From Rhipicephalus microplus (Eukaryota; Arthropoda; Arachnida; Ixodida; Ixodidae): a stretch of DNA of 64,000 nucleotides. The first letter of the stretch is position 1. Every line of letters starts with the position of its first letter. A program made the translations under genes and the position numbers. The stretch covers positions 92,355,819 through 92,419,818 of the forward strand of contig NC_134702.1 of the NCBI RefSeq assembly GCF_043290135.1, written 5' to 3'. This document shows, piece after piece, positions 13,506 through 25,925 of this stretch. The notes beneath the pieces were generated by a model that did no database searches, had not been told where the DNA came from, and saw only the letters and a program-made list of their open reading frames with translations.

Positions 13506-16500
13506 CTACGATTGAGTGGCAGCGAAATAAAAGTGATACATTAATCTTGCTTGTTGACTTCAAATTATATGAGCACAGCACAGTCTGACAACGTAAGCAA
13601 TGCCAATCACATGCAACAGAGAGCTCTGTCTCACTACCGTTATCAAATAACAAATGGATAAAAATGCTGCCTTATAACTGCGGAGTTTTACAGCCAGTTT
13701 GACTTCAGCGTGCAATAGATGAAGTAAACTATTTTTGAAGAACAAGATATCACACAGGGTGTTAATTTTTCACCATATATGTCTAAAAGCCACTGCATAA
13801 AGACATGGAAAGAGAAGGCACACTGTATCTTTTTGAATGATCTGATCACTTTCACGAAACACAAAACAATATACATAATAATGCAAAAACTACCTTTACA
13901 GAATATTAAATATGTTTTTGCAAGTCATCACTATTGAAACATGGTCACCGCAAACAGGAATCAAAAGTTCATCCTCATTCTTAGGAACACAGCGTGTTGT
14001 CTGCCAAGCTACCACAACGACTGATAGTATTCCCGTTTCATTAATCTGATAGCCTCCTTTTCTGCTAGCACTAACCCCTGTACAAGACCCTGCGGAGATT
14101 GCTTTCACAGGGCACTAAATAAATTTTTTTATTAAACAATACAGCACCATCCAGGGCCAAAATAATGTACTGTGTACTTCATTGACCAACTTGCTGCATT
14201 TGGTACAGCGAGGGTGCAGCAAATCAGTACCGATGCACACAAAAAATATACAGCAAGAAATTTTCACCCACCTGCAACGTGGCCAAGAGTGACTTCCGCC
14301 GCTGTTCCAGAAGGTCCTGAATTTCTCGAAAAGAGGCCTCGATTTGGTCCGTTACCTCTTCGGCGGCAGCATCGAGTCGTGTGATCTCGGCACTCACCGC
14401 CTCTGCTGCTGCATCCAGTTTGCTCAGGCACAGTTGAGACTGCAAAGATAAAAAATAAATAAATAAATAAATAAAGGAATGCGCTTAAAAAACAAGACAC
14501 TCGGCTGTTGCCGTACAAGCAGTTGAAATGCAAACTCTTTTCCCAAGCTGTGGGCAGCAACACAAGAGACTATAGTTAAGACCACAGACATTGGAACAGG
14601 CATGTTGTGGAATGTGAACAGTGGTGCTAGAGCCCCAGTCAGGTGAGCTATAACATCGCCATTTGCCTCGAACGTCACGACAATCATGTATCGTCAACAA
14701 ATGAAAAACAAAAGCAGCTTCGCACAAATGGTGCCAAACATGATGGAAGTGAGGAGCTGGGCAACCTGCTTCATTTCTCAACATTTTTTTCATTCTTTCT
14801 TCCTCTCGTGTATCTGTTTCTTTCTATGCATTTTTCATCCGTTTATTTCTATTTTTTTCTTGCCCTTTCTATCTTTCTATTTCTCTTTTTTTCTATGCTA
14901 TGCTTCACCCTTGCATCTCCTTCTTACCCTCAAATCCTTTCCCGACCCCTTTTAATACTATGTAAGGCTATAACTATGCTCTGCTAAATGCACAACACTT
15001 TCAGTTAACAGAAAATGAAGGAGCCAGACAAGTTTCATAAGCTTCGCTCGTTGACAAACATGTGTAAAGGAGCAGCTATGTGTGACACACACCAAAAACT
15101 ATTTTCACACATATTAAGCATCAGGACATGATAATTACAGCAAAATTTTTACAGGAACATAGGGAATAACAAGATGCTCTAGCACAACGGTCACACACAC
15201 ACACACACAAAAAAAACCACGGTAGACTCTTGATAGCTCACACTCTGCTGACTTAAACGTTCCGCTAGTTTAGGGAAATCTTAAATTTCTGAAGGGCTTG
15301 CTGTGTTTTCGATGTATTTGATAGCTGCTTTATTCCAATTGCTCCGCTCGATAAATTCAGTGAATTCACACTTTTTGCCTGTCTGAGTCTCGAAAATATC
15401 TACCGCCCTTGTCGCTTCTGGTCCAACATTTTCTTCTTTTGTTTTTGCCCATGAAAGGTCACAAATAAAGCTGAATGCTTGCCTACAGTGTGGCCAAACT
15501 AGTCAAACAGCACAAGCCGATAATATCTCATCTGTACCATCTCTCGCTCATAATGACCACGTGCTATTTAGGTCCCCCAACAGGAGCCCTCAGAAACTCA
15601 CTTTGTACAGGAGTATCTCAGACATGCGCTTGACGGCGATGGAGAAAGGGATCACTGTGTGACTGGAGTCTGCGTGAGCGGGACCGAGGCACGTGGAGCA
15701 GAACACTTGGTCGCACGCCTCGCAGAAGAGCAACTCGGGTCCTGCGGGGTGGAGGGCACACTTGGGCACGACCTCACGACGCCGGCTGGCAACAAGGTCC
15801 AGCAACTGGTTGACCAAGAAGCTGGGTGGCAGTGCGCCAACCCCGGGCTCTGGTAGAGGCACGGCCTCACGGCAGATGGGGCACCTGAGCGTGCCCTCGT
15901 GCTGCAAAGCAGAGAATCAGAGTGATTAACGTTAGCAAGTTTAGAGGAACACTAAAGAGAAAATTACTAAATTACTATTTTACAAAACCAAAGACACTAT
16001 GTTTGTTGCGAGGAGACAAAAGTATAAAATAAAAAAAAAGTGGGTGGTGACGCCACTTTGAAATTCACACACCAAACGCTGTGATGACATAAATTCTGAC
16101 GGTGCATACTAGGTCCTACATAGTTCTTAGATGGTAAAAATGAAGTGCATTGACCTCTCAGTAAGCCATATAATTAACAAGTTTCATTGAGTGGATGTTG
16201 CCAAAATATGAAAAGTACACTTTGAAATCTGTGATGTCACGTGTGGGAATTTCGGCACAAAATTTAGAAATTAAACTTTGGCCTTTATTTTTTTTCCTTT
16301 ATTAAAGGAGATGTGATAGTTAAACTAACGACGTTAGAGTTTTCAGAGTACACTTTACCAATCCAAACCAATTCATTGTTTCACCTAAGTGTTCCTTTAA
16401 CATCCAAACGCAACAGATAAGCCACAGAGTCCTAAACATATATGACATTCAACTTAATGCGGCCGACAGAAATGCATATAATGATTATTCCTCTGCCTAA

Positions 16501-18058
16501 AGTCATTACGGTCATTAAAACGGTCTGTTTGCATAGAAACTGTATAAAGAAGAAAAGCTCATCTCAGTTATCAGCGGCTTATAAAACTTAAGTCCACTAA
16601 AAAAAACTGTGTATGCCTCAAGCTCATGTCTACCGGGCATTCCTACAGGATGTGCTAAGGAGTGAAGACGATGCTTCAAGAAAGTACAGTGATATTTTAC
16701 AACACCACAGGCTAGAAAGAACTCGTTTGCCACCTCACCTGAGCCTAACAAGGGAAGTGGCAGTAACTGTCAGAATACTGCAAACCAATTGTTATGATCA
16801 AGGCATCCAAATTCCCCAAATTTAACGAAGCAAACCTGAATAGATTCGGATGTACTGTGATGTACCAGATACCCTATGTCATACGGTATGAGAATTCCTA
16901 CAAACACCTGTCATCGTAGGCATTCAAGCAATATTCGAGGAGCAGTCGGAGGCCAAGCTATCCGAGAACCAGCGTGGCCTAGCAGAAAGGACTCGAGAGA
17001 TGGCTATGGCCTGCGGATAGCTAGAGGAGGGTGCTCACCTTGAAAGAACACTGTGCTCTCTTATGTTCAATTTCAAAAGTGGAGATGGAGCAAGATTTTC
17101 TGCTCGTATTGTAGCAAGTTTGTTCCATTGACAGAGTGAGGGCAGCAGCCAAGTGTTCCATGGGAGAATCGGAGTGGATTCAGAGAGAGCGGCAGTCACT
17201 CCTTGGAGCAGGAAAACTTGCTCTGCCAGGACCGGCAGAGTGGTCTCGAATTCTGGGCGACGCACTTCCTTCAACACGTTTGCCTGCCTGGGGGCGCCAC
17301 CAGTGGTCACTTGTTTTTCCGGTAATGGCGAACGACATGGGCGAGTCTGCCAATCGTGTGGCATTGCTTCTACTGCTCGATAGCCACAGCTCTGAGTCAG
17401 AATGATGTTCTTGCATGAGCAATTTATCAGATAGTGATAGTGACGCTCAAACTGCCCCATACGAGAGGGAATTCGACGGCGGAATGAAATAACTATGCAA
17501 GATACTCCACGCAACTCATCACTGGAAAAATAGATTCTGCTTCCGCTTGCTCCAGTGGGAAAAGTTGTGTTTCACTCGTGGACCTGGAGGCATTGCTCTT
17601 TGTAAAAGTTGAGTGCTCGCTGACGGAGTCCATTGACTGCTCCTACTCTGCCAATGGAGTCTAATATTAGAATAAAAACTATTCTGCTGCTCCTCCTTAT
17701 GCCATTTAAGTTACGTGAGCTTTTATCTTCATGAATGAAGACTTCAATGGGAAGTTAAAAAAACATTACTGTGCATGTGTAGTACTGCCGTTTGGGGTAT
17801 GTATATCAAAAATAATGTAACTGCTTCGCTTCACAGAAAAGTGGGCAAAGCAATGTGCAGATGGCTTCCCACCTGGGATCGGGCCGCAGCGGCGAGGCGC
17901 TCGAGGCAGCTGCGGCACACTGTGTGGGAGCAGGAGAGGAGTTTGGGGCTGCGCTCCTGGCCATCGTAAGTGCACAGGCAAGTGCTGCACGTGAGGAAGT
18001 TCTCGCTGAAGTCTTCGTAGTTGAGAGACACTGTCTCGACAAGCGTGGACGATGTCAT
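12114..18058 (-). CDS. TRIM-NHL protein (RING, B-box, coiled coil, filamin, NHL), probable E3 ubiquitin ligase
   Basis: Coding exons on the minus strand, in order: 18058-17873, 15901-15602, 14439-14272 and 13505-12114. All three introns are phase 0, and the join gives 681 residues. The RING is C3HC4 (Cys24, 27, 43, His45, Cys48, 51, 69, 72), split by intron 1 after residue 62. A B-box type 2 follows at about 109-146 (Cys110, His113, Cys122, 125, 130, 133, His138, 143), then a coiled coil at about 150-260, a filamin/ABP280 Ig-like domain at about 310-400, and six NHL repeats at about 405-681. This is the TRIM2/TRIM3/TRIM71 architecture; with a single B-box it looks nearest TRIM2/3-like or nematode NHL-1-like proteins, but orthology needs a tree. 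Such proteins ubiquitinate targets or bind RNA through the NHL propeller. The ATG at 18058 has a favourable context and lies 75 bases inside its exon. No lesion is seen. MITEs sit in intron 1 and upstream. Confidence 0.88.
14272..14439 (-). CDS. TRIM-NHL exon 3: coiled coil
   Basis: 56 codons, phase 0 on both sides, acceptor ctttgcag and donor CAG/gtgggt. The peptide is heptad-like and rich in Ala, Glu and Leu (for example LDAAAEAVSAEI), fitting the TRIM coiled coil that dimerises these ligases. Confidence 0.85.
14453..14475. repeat. (AAAT)n microsatellite
   Basis: About six tetranucleotide units just upstream (gene sense) of the exon 3 acceptor, inside TRIM intron 2. Confidence 0.8.
14784..14900. 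repeat. Polypyrimidine (T/C-rich) tract
   Basis: About 115 bases almost entirely T and C with irregular ttct/ttcc units, inside TRIM intron 2. The open frames over it are low-complexity artefacts. Confidence 0.6.
15192..15209. repeat. (CA)n microsatellite
   Basis: Nine CA units followed by an A-run, in TRIM intron 2. Confidence 0.85.
15602..15901 (-). CDS. TRIM-NHL exon 2: RING C-terminal half and B-box
   Basis: 100 codons, acceptor ttgcag at 15907-15902 and donor AAA/gtgagt. It begins His-Glu-Gly and supplies the last RING pair (Cys-Pro-Ile-Cys), then a B-box2 with regularly spaced Cys and His, then the start of the coiled coil (AVKRMSEILLYK). Confidence 0.88.
15945..16396. mobile_element. 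TTAA-type MITE, family D, about 452 bp
   Basis: The left end is AGGAACACTAAAG and the right end its inverse (..CTAAGTGTTCCT). Flanks are TTAG (15941-15944) and TTAA (16397-16400), a TTAA duplication with one substitution. It lies in TRIM intron 1, just upstream of exon 2. Non-coding. Confidence 0.55.
17873..18058 (-). CDS. TRIM-NHL exon 1 coding part: start codon and RING N-terminal half
   Basis: 62 codons from ATG 18058 to the CAG/gtggga donor at 17873/17872. It encodes the first six zinc ligands of the RING, including the 'CSHTVCRSCL' core. The exon extends 5' as untranslated sequence to an acceptor (aaattgcag) at 18135-18134, so the 5' UTR is spliced. Confidence 0.85.
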
Positions 18059-18133
18059 CTCGGCAGTTCGAGATGGCTCTTCTCACGCACAGCCACCCGA
18101 GACAGGTGCCACGACTGCCTCCCTCGGGAACTC
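18059..18133 (-). other. 5' UTR portion of the first coding exon of the TRIM-NHL gene
   Basis: 75 bases between a plausible acceptor (tttaaaattgcag, AG at 18135-18134) and the start ATG at 18058. It contains another-frame ATG at 18086 that opens a small upstream frame, which could reduce translation. The exon start is inferred from the splice signal only. Confidence 0.55.
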
Positions 18134-18516
18134 CTGCAATTTTAAAGCTGTGCTGTTACATCCATAACGGGGTTCTGTTGAAAGGAATGAGTGCATGAGA
18201 AGGCAAGGAAGGGTATACCACATTCTGACTTGCAGCATTTACTTGCTTCAGGAATTCAGTGACATAAGAGAGAGAAAACAGTGCAAGAAGACTGTACAGG
18301 CACAAAGACGCACAGATTACAGATTCTATGAGTTCAGTCTTTCTGCGCTGCTTAATCTTTCTTAAGTATGAACTAGTTTAACTAGCCTAAGCATACGTTT
18401 GAGCTCATTCGTTGACACTTTGTTGCTGAGAAAGAAGAGGTAGCATGTGTGGTTTTAGACCATAATTATCAAATTCTTATATGTTAAACGTAAGAACACA
18501 TATGTACTTCGTTTAA

Positions 18517-19078
18517 AGGGACCCTGAAATGGTTTTTTCAAGTTTTGTCAGCGTTTAAGCAAAAGTAAAACCATCTGAACCACAAGTTTAGTGGCACACC
18601 GCGTATCAAGGCCGCAACGAGCAATTATATCCTACCCTCCTTCTCACCTCTGCCTAGCCTTCTTATGAGGCACGCTGGCGATAACAGAGCTCTCATGAGC
18701 TCACTCGACGATTTGAGCTTTTACCAGTCTAGGCCTCCAAGACCGCATGCCAACAGGTCGCGTGCAGTTTCAGAGGCCATCACACAGTGCGCCCGGCAGC
18801 ACGCACGCCATCTGGCAACAGATACGAAGATCGGGGACTGGTTCATATCTGCTCTGACAGGTGCTGCCTCTCTACCAACTGATCTTACTTCCGTGCGTTC
18901 TACAGCCCATGAGAGCCATTCAGATCAGCGGCCACAGTGATGTCAAGTGACCAGAACATGCCACTCTGTGAACGGGCGGTTGAAAACATGTTTGGCCGGT
19001 TCCCGCGATCTGCGGCGAGACTTGGTCTAGCAGCTTAATGTGTTTGTACAAAATTGCCAGAACCGTTTCGGGGTCCCT
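18517..19078. mobile_element. TTAA-type MITE, family B, copy 1
   Basis: The left end is AGGGACCCTGAAATGGTT and the right end its inverse (AACCGTTTCGGGGTCCCT). Left flank TTAA (18513-18516), right flank TTAG (19079-19082, one change). A second copy in the opposite orientation is at 45672-46294 and shares the interior near both ends. Confidence 0.7.
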
Positions 19079-20545
19079 TTAGGTTTGCATTAGAGAACCC
19101 TCAAACAATCAAATTTACTTTTGTAGATTTATAGCTAGAAACATTGGAGAGAAAGAGCTTGCGTTGTACCCTTTGCACCTGTGATTTTAAAGCTACGAAC
19201 CTAAAAAAATGGCATACGAACAAAGCCACTACAGACACTACCAAAGCCAACATTGATGTGCAGCACTTCGGTACCCTACATTACTACTTCATTACCTCAA
19301 TAGACAACTGTAGTTTAGTAGAAAGTGCTGCATAGTCTCTCGTACTGCTTTACAACTGCGAACTGGTTCAACAAACGAAGGCATGAAAGAGGTTCTTTCT
19401 TCATGAGATGGTGCACCCCACACTTTGTCTTCACACCAATGCCAAGGGCCACATGTAATGTTTTGTAATGACAATTGTGTTATTCATTTTACAATTTCCC
19501 ATTAGGCAATATGCCATGGAACTATCTGTTACCACCAATACCAGTTAAGAATGGGCAATAACAAGCAAATACTTCAACATAATGTAGTTGCATTGGATAT
19601 ACAAACATAGTTCCTTTATAAGCACATATTCGTATCGCACTGATATCACAGATCTCACAGACATGGCTACAGATTTCACTGTACTGAACAATTTCATCTA
19701 ACACAAAATCATATTTGCCCCAAAAAAAAAAATAATGGTTTACCAAAACTGCATCTCATTGAGACTTGTTATGGCACGATACGATGAGAGCATGGAAATA
19801 TCCCCGATGAATTGTTATTTTGATGCCAGCTCGATTCAATATACTGTGATATTTTAATCCTACAGTGTGAATTGCTGTGAAGTTGTACACAGGCCAGTAG
19901 AGCAGGAACATAGGAAACAAATCTGGTGCAAGTGGCTAGTGTCAAATTACCGTTTGCCTCATCAGCTTGCTATTTACCTCCTATAGCCATAAGGAGCAGC
20001 AAGAAACATTACAAAGATCGCTCAATATGCCCTTGCGAATATTATTTCTCCTTTCAATGTCAGGCCTTCCTCAATTCAGCAGCAGGTGAGTGCTTTAATA
20101 AGTTCAGCCTACAGGCAACTCATCATTCTTGTGTGATGGCTCTTGAATTTGTCTTTAGACAGAACAGAAATTCTAGCAGCCACCTGTGATAAGACAACAA
20201 AATTCTAGTCGTTAAGACAGATTACCCAAAGGAGCAGACATTACTTACACAAATAAAAATCCATAAGACATGCACAAGACTCATTCACACTATTAATTCT
20301 AAATGCTTTACAACACACTTCTCAGTTTACGTGCACTGTCCGGTGGGTTCCCAGTCCGGTGGGTTCCCAAGCTGTATCTAATTAGAACGAATGCTCAACA
20401 TGACATCTACGAGTTTTGAATTGCTCTCAAAACTGTGTGACAAAATATGTTGCCTTTCCAGTTATATTCAAGCTTGAAGGCATGAAATGGCTGTTCATTT
20501 AAACCATAAAAAAAAAGTGCGTCTTCACAAGATTCATGACTTATA

Positions 20546-21988
20546 CAGGGTGCCCCAGCTATCCATGGCCAGTTTCTAAAAGTATTCCGATGCGGCCGAA
20601 TGCACATTACTAAGTATTGCCTGGAGTATGTCACACTATTTTTTAGGCTCTTGGTTGCTTAATAAGGCATGTTTAAATACCGAACTGTTGTACCAACGAA
20701 GCTTGGCAAAAAATTATGAGGAAGTTGTATATCAGTCTGCAAAATCTCCGATTAGATAGTTTCTATCTTTCTAGAGTTTTGTGTATTAGTTTTTTTTTTG
20801 CTTACTAGATTCCCACAAAATACAAAAGAAATACCTCGTGACATGCCCGCTCGCGTGCCTATATGCCCTGTGATTGCAGTTTACCCTAACGTTTGTGCAA
20901 AAATGGTACGCTTCCCTTGCAGCGGTTCATAACAGCGATACGCATATGCAATGGTTATCGCTTGTGTTACCGCTGGCAAATGTCACCACAAAGCCACCAA
21001 TCACCATTCTAGCTGCTCTGTTGAAGCAGCACACCTGGCTAAATACAATGGTTAGTTTCGCATGGAGCGTTTAGGAGCAGTGCAAGACAGCCTGAACATA
21101 GTATATATTTGTTTATTTTGTGGGCAAGTGTATTAAGCAGAAAAACACCAATACTTAAAGGGGCCCTGCAACACTTTTTGAGCATGGCCAGAAAATGCTG
21201 CGGATCGGTAGTAGAGGCTTCTAACAACATGCGAGCTAAATATTATAGCACAGTATACAGCCTGGAATTCACAATAAATTATCAAAGTCAGCTGAAAATT
21301 GCTTTCTCTTCTCTCGACAGATCACTAATAAGCCCAAAAATCACTCGTAGTAAGCCCATCTATCAGCCATTGGCTGATCTGAACATGGCACACTCGGTGT
21401 TACAGGGCTTGCCGCGAGAGGCGGTCACTTGTCCACGCACTGAAAAAGCCGCGAAAAAGCCGCACATTTGAAGAAAAAAAAAGAAGAAAGTGCTCGAGGT
21501 CATGAGGTGCGCGTGACCTTTTTCCGTGACCCTGGCGTCCCTCCCTGCTTAACTTCTAGGGCTTTCATCGGGACGAGAGAAGAGAGAATGAAATTGCAGC
21601 ACGAAACAAACCTTTGTAACTCCACTCACACTGGACGAATTCTTACAATTTTTGCAGCATTGAATTCGTGAGGCAATAAGCTCTTCCAGTGAGTTCATTC
21701 CATAGTTACTTGAAAAAGTGTTTCAGGGCCCCTTTAATACACAGAAAGTTAGAATCTGTCAAATCGGGCATTTTTGTCAATTGATATACAATTTTCTCAT
21801 GGTGATCTTTTACCAAGCCTTGTTGGTTTGAAAGTTAGGTAATTAAACATGCCTAATTAGGCAATCAAGAATAAGCCCAAAAAGAGTGTGACACATTGCA
21901 AGCAATAGCCAGCCATATGCATTTGGTGATGTCATAAATAGTGGCAGCTTATCTTTGAACTCTTGCTAAAGATAGCTGAGGCACCCTG
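20546..21988. mobile_element. Foldback DNA element with long inverted arms, carrying a nested MITE
   Basis: The outer ends are CAGGGTGCCCCAGCTATC and the inverse of CAGGGTGCCTCAGCTATC, each bordered by TA (20544-20545, 21989-21990), as in Tc1/mariner-type insertions. Similarity between the arms continues inward for about 250 bases: both contain 'GTCACACT.TTTTTRGGCT', 'AAGGCATGTTTAA' or 'TAGGCATGTTTAA', and 'TTGTATATCA'. No transposase is visible. The interior contains MITE family A (21159-21733). Confidence 0.65.
21159..21733. mobile_element. TTAA-flanked MITE, family A, copy 1 (nested)
   Basis: Ends AGGGGCCCTGCAACACTTTT and inverse (AAAAAGTGTTTCAGGGCCCCT), perfect TTAA on both sides (21155-21158, 21734-21737). 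Inserted inside the foldback element 20546-21988. Copy 2 is at 48123-48634. Confidence 0.75.
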
Positions 21989-22387
21989 TATATTAAAACC
22001 AGTGTCCATGTACAATTGCAAGCAGACAAGCACTGTAATGTCACCAACTAAATTGTGTGGATGGCAATATTTACCATAGAGTGATTAGTTAACTACTTAA
22101 TTATGGTACACTCGTGTTAAACAAAACCTGAAGGAAGCAGGAGAATGTGTTTTATTTTTTTTTCTTGAGAAATAAAGAGGGATGCAGAATTCAAGTACGA
22201 AACCAATTATATTATGAGCAGTTACATTTATTCAACAATTTAATAAAGCAATTTTGTTTACTAAGAGTCTGCTGTAGTTGAACTTTGAAATTTCATTCAT
22301 TGCAATTACAACTTTATGCGTTATCAGCAAGAAAGTTTTAACCGTTTCGTAAAATCTTGAACTGATCATATCCTCCCATTGCAGTGC

Positions 22388-22417
22388 AGCCTGCTATAAT
22401 ACATATTATAGCAGGCT
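22388..22417. repeat. Near-perfect 30-bp palindrome
   Basis: Arms AGCCTGCTATAAT and ATTATAGCAGGCT around a four-base centre. It could form a hairpin; function unknown. Confidence 0.7.
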
Positions 22418-22573
22418 ACAACTTTATAAGTGTATGTGCAATAAACTGTACAAGAAGGGAGAAAATGGTGTCCTTTGTTCTTTCTTGTTCATTGGTATTT
22501 ATGCTGCAACCATGTCCAATAAACCTCAGCAGTTAGTAGTGCTGTCTCCTCGAGTCTTCCTTTACGAGAATAC

Positions 22574-23757
22574 TAGGGGTGTGTGAATAGAGAAATTCAA
22601 TCTCAAACAGCACAAAATCGCCAAATAGTGTCTCAAAATATAGGAAGGAATACAAAAGATTTTATTAAAAATTGAAGCAAAGAACACAAAAATGAAATCC
22701 ACTCATGTCCTCGAGTACATATCGTGTGATGACTGCCAGCAAAGGGCTACAAACTGTCGTGCAGAAACAGAAGCTTTCCCACACGACCTGGCTTCTGGCT
22801 TTCTCACTATGATATCACGGTGTTTTCAGCAGTCAAAAACATGCATTCACAGGATACCTCAGCAGCAGGAACGAGATGGTATAACAATGCCATTTTGGCA
22901 ATAAGGGGGTAAAATAGCCTCATGCTCTTTCCACTATTCCCAAGGATAACCCTTTGCTGTTATCAGGGGCTCATTGAAGTATGTTTGGACCTCTTGACTA
23001 TGAGGTGTGAGGAGAGCATGCAGGTTATTTTTCGACGCTAGCAATTTAGCAGTCTCCCAGACTTTTCACTGGCCTTCTTTAACAGATCGATGACTTGATG
23101 GCTTCAAGCATAACAGCTGATTTTTTAACTGCTTTGATGAGGAGTCTATGCGAGCATATTAATCAGTAATTTCTACTGACAACAGCTATACAGCCTGTGA
23201 CTGATGGAATACACTTATGGTGCAGAAAATAGATTTAAACCTCAGATCACTGAGTGTCGTGAGCATCAGTTCCTTTTGATGTGCATAAAGAAGGCACCGT
23301 GACTAAAGGCCCTTCAGCAAGTTCTTAGCAAACAAAGCTGCTAAATTTTCAATGCTAGTATGCCTCTTAAGAATCAGTTCTGTGTTATTAAGGAATGGCA
23401 CACTTAAATGATATAGTTTTAAACTTCCTTGTGTTTGTGATTACATAGTTCCATTCTTCTGTGTTTTTTTTTTTAATGTGCAGAAATCATATAGCGTCCT
23501 TAAAAAAAAATTGTGCTTGCTTTTGATCTAGGCTATTGATGAAAGTTTTGACGAAAGGCCTACCCTGTAATGGTGTTAGGAAAAGTTTTAACCGCCAACG
23601 CCAACGAAGTTGCAGCATTGACGTTTTTCAAATTTTAGATATTCATCTTTTTGCAATATTAGAAGCCTTGAATACTTGCTAATGAAAAGTGTGATCGAGT
23701 CATTTGATTAAATATTATTCAATCTGAATTCAAAACATGAATATGTGCCCACCCTAC
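22574..23757. mobile_element. Possible DNA-element remnant with weak terminal inverted repeats
   Basis: The left border (TAGGGGTGTGTGAATA) and the inverse of the right border (TAGGGTGGGCACATATTC) are loosely alike and both lead into AT-rich 'ATTCAAT' stretches. The pattern resembles the element at 47904-48729. No target duplication or coding sequence was found. Confidence 0.3.
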
Positions 23758-24972
23758 ATAGAACATTAGATACATATATGTAGCTGTAGGCATGCAGTCA
23801 CGGGGCACCATGAATAATTGCAGCTTGGAAAAGTGGCTTAACGTGCATTCATTGATTTATGTGGCACTGGTACATGACAGGGCACATAGAATTGCAGCCT
23901 TACAGAAAACTAGGCACTCTCAATAGCATTTCATATGCTATAACTATAGCGCTTTTTTTTTTAACTAAAACTTCTTTTTTTCATGCATCCCAGTTTTCAG
24001 TCTACCTTATTTTCCATGAAAGAGAAACCTTTCTGTTGATACTCGGCATTATTAATGTCCGAATCTCTTCTCTCAGTGGACCCTTTCCAATACTGTAAAG
24101 CTAGCTTTCTTGCTATGCAATATGAACAACTAATGGCGGCTAGTCACTTGCTGCGAACAGCCTGTTCAAGTGCGGATTGCTTGCACTATGACGTGAGAAA
24201 TGTCGAGTTGCCTCTCTTGATATTGCTACAGGGAGAACATGCAGAATATAGACACACATAGTGGGCAAGCTCCAGCAGTTTCAAATAGGACCGCGACTCC
24301 GCTTTAAGCATGGCAGGTGCCGCCATTACTTGGGAAAATATCTAGCGCAGAGCAGCGCTCTGGCCAATTATGAAAAGAGTCTATTGTCTCTGTGTTTGAA
24401 TGCCACACCTTCTTCAGATATGAATTCCTTTCAACTAGCCTAACTTTCTTTCAATCTATTCCTAATCATACCATACATAGAGAACATGATCTGCATGACG
24501 AATAGCTTCCACTGGTACTAATGATGTCATTAAAGCAATGTTATATCAGTGACATATTCAATCAATTGGTCCACTCGCACACGGTACCTAAACCATTCCC
24601 TGGTCTAGACTCATCTGTCTATGCCTTTGAAAATAAATATTAAATTAGGCACCAAAAGAAAATGCACAGAATGTTTGTTTTCTATAAACAGGAAAAAAAA
24701 GAGCATCATGATCACAAATATGTGCAGTGTACAAACTGAAAGTGCAGTCTCAATGTTTACTATATTTAAGATTACTATAGCTGTACAAGGTGTGTTAGAA
24801 AAGTAATGAGACTGGCAACACTGCAGGTGATCTCGTAGCATTCAGTCTAATGGCTTGTGCTAGAGCGATTTGTTAATCCCTTTCGCTTCTTCAGTACGGG
24901 TTGCAACTCCATACAGCGAACAAAATGGTATTTACAGTGCCATAAGTGATGTTGTCCTTTCAGTTACAGAAA

Positions 24973-25925
24973 TGGAGAATCAGAATTCAGGGCAGCGATG
25001 TGCCATAAAGTCTTGTGTTAAACTTTGTGAACCTGGAAGTGCCAGTTCTGAAAAGTAGAAATACGCATATGGGGAACATAGCTTATCAATTGATTGATGA
25101 ATGATTGATATGTGGGGTTTAACATCACAAAACCACCATATGATTATGAGAGGTGTCATAGTGGAGGGCTCTGAAAATTTGGCCACCTGGGGTTCCTTAA
25201 CGTGCAACCAAATCTGAGTACACGAGCCTACAGCATCTTCGCCTACATCGAAAATACAGCCACCACAGCCGGGATTCGATCCAGCGACCTGCGGGTCAGC
25301 AGTCGAGTACCTTAGCCACTAGACCACCGCGGCCGGGCCATTGTTTATCAAGAGCACAAGTTTTCCACAGGCACAACCATTTTTGGAAGACCGAGAAAAC
25401 GAAGATGAACCTTGCTCTGAGTGACTAGCAACGTCAGAAATTGAGGAAACGCTGAATATGTAAGGGCTCTTGTGAAATCACATTGTCTACTAACAATAAG
25501 GATGATGTCTGCAGAGTTAAATTTAAACACTTTTACCGCACATCAAATTTTGACAAACGACTTGATCATGCGAAAGAGTGATTCGTTCGAGACCAGACAA
25601 TGCAGAGGAGTGTAAGCTTCATCATCACAATGCCCTCCGTCACATGGCCCTTACCACCAGTGAAGTTTCGACCTTAGAACTTACTACTGTGGTTCCTCAA
25701 GCACCTATTCACCTGATTTGAGTCCTTGTGGCTTTTTCCTTTTCCTGAAATTAAAATATGTCCTAAAGAGACGTCTTTTTAGAACTCTGGAGAGCATAAA
25801 AAAAAAAAACTGACGAATCCGTTGAAAACTTCCAGTGCTGCTGCAAAGAGTGGGAAGAAAGACTCCGCTGGTGTATAGCTGCCCACGGGAACTTACTGTG
25901 AAGAGTATAGCATTGTTGCTTGAAA
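24973..25925 (+). pseudogene. Mariner transposase pseudogene
   Basis: The N-terminal part starts at about 24973 with 'MENQNSGQRCAIK' and is typical of the mariner helix-turn-helix region. It stops just before the SINE at 25090. After the SINE, fragments resembling 'ALVKSHCLLTIRMMSAELNL' and 'SPDLSPCGFFLF' appear (the latter is the D34D-type catalytic surroundings, here with Gly after Cys). These are followed by 'CCKEWEERLRWCIAAHGN', the usual C-terminus. Several in-frame stops and a missing central segment are present. Confidence 0.7.
25090..25344 (-). mobile_element. tRNA-derived SINE, Ruka-like, nested in the mariner
   Basis: Read on the minus strand the head is tRNA-like: A-box-like 'TGGTCTAGTGGCTAAGG' and B-box-like 'GGTCGCTGGATCGAATCC', together a pol III promoter. 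The body contains 'TTAACGTGCAACC..' (plus strand) and 'gtggggtttaacatcac', ending in a TCAATCAAT-type tail. A 7-bp target duplication TTATCAA flanks it (25083-25089, 25345-25351). The body matches my memory of the tick SINE Ruka; the name needs a database check. Confidence 0.75.

Noticed and set aside
14643..14987. Phe/Leu-rich open frame resembling a membrane protein
   Set aside because: It is a translation of an intronic polypyrimidine tract.
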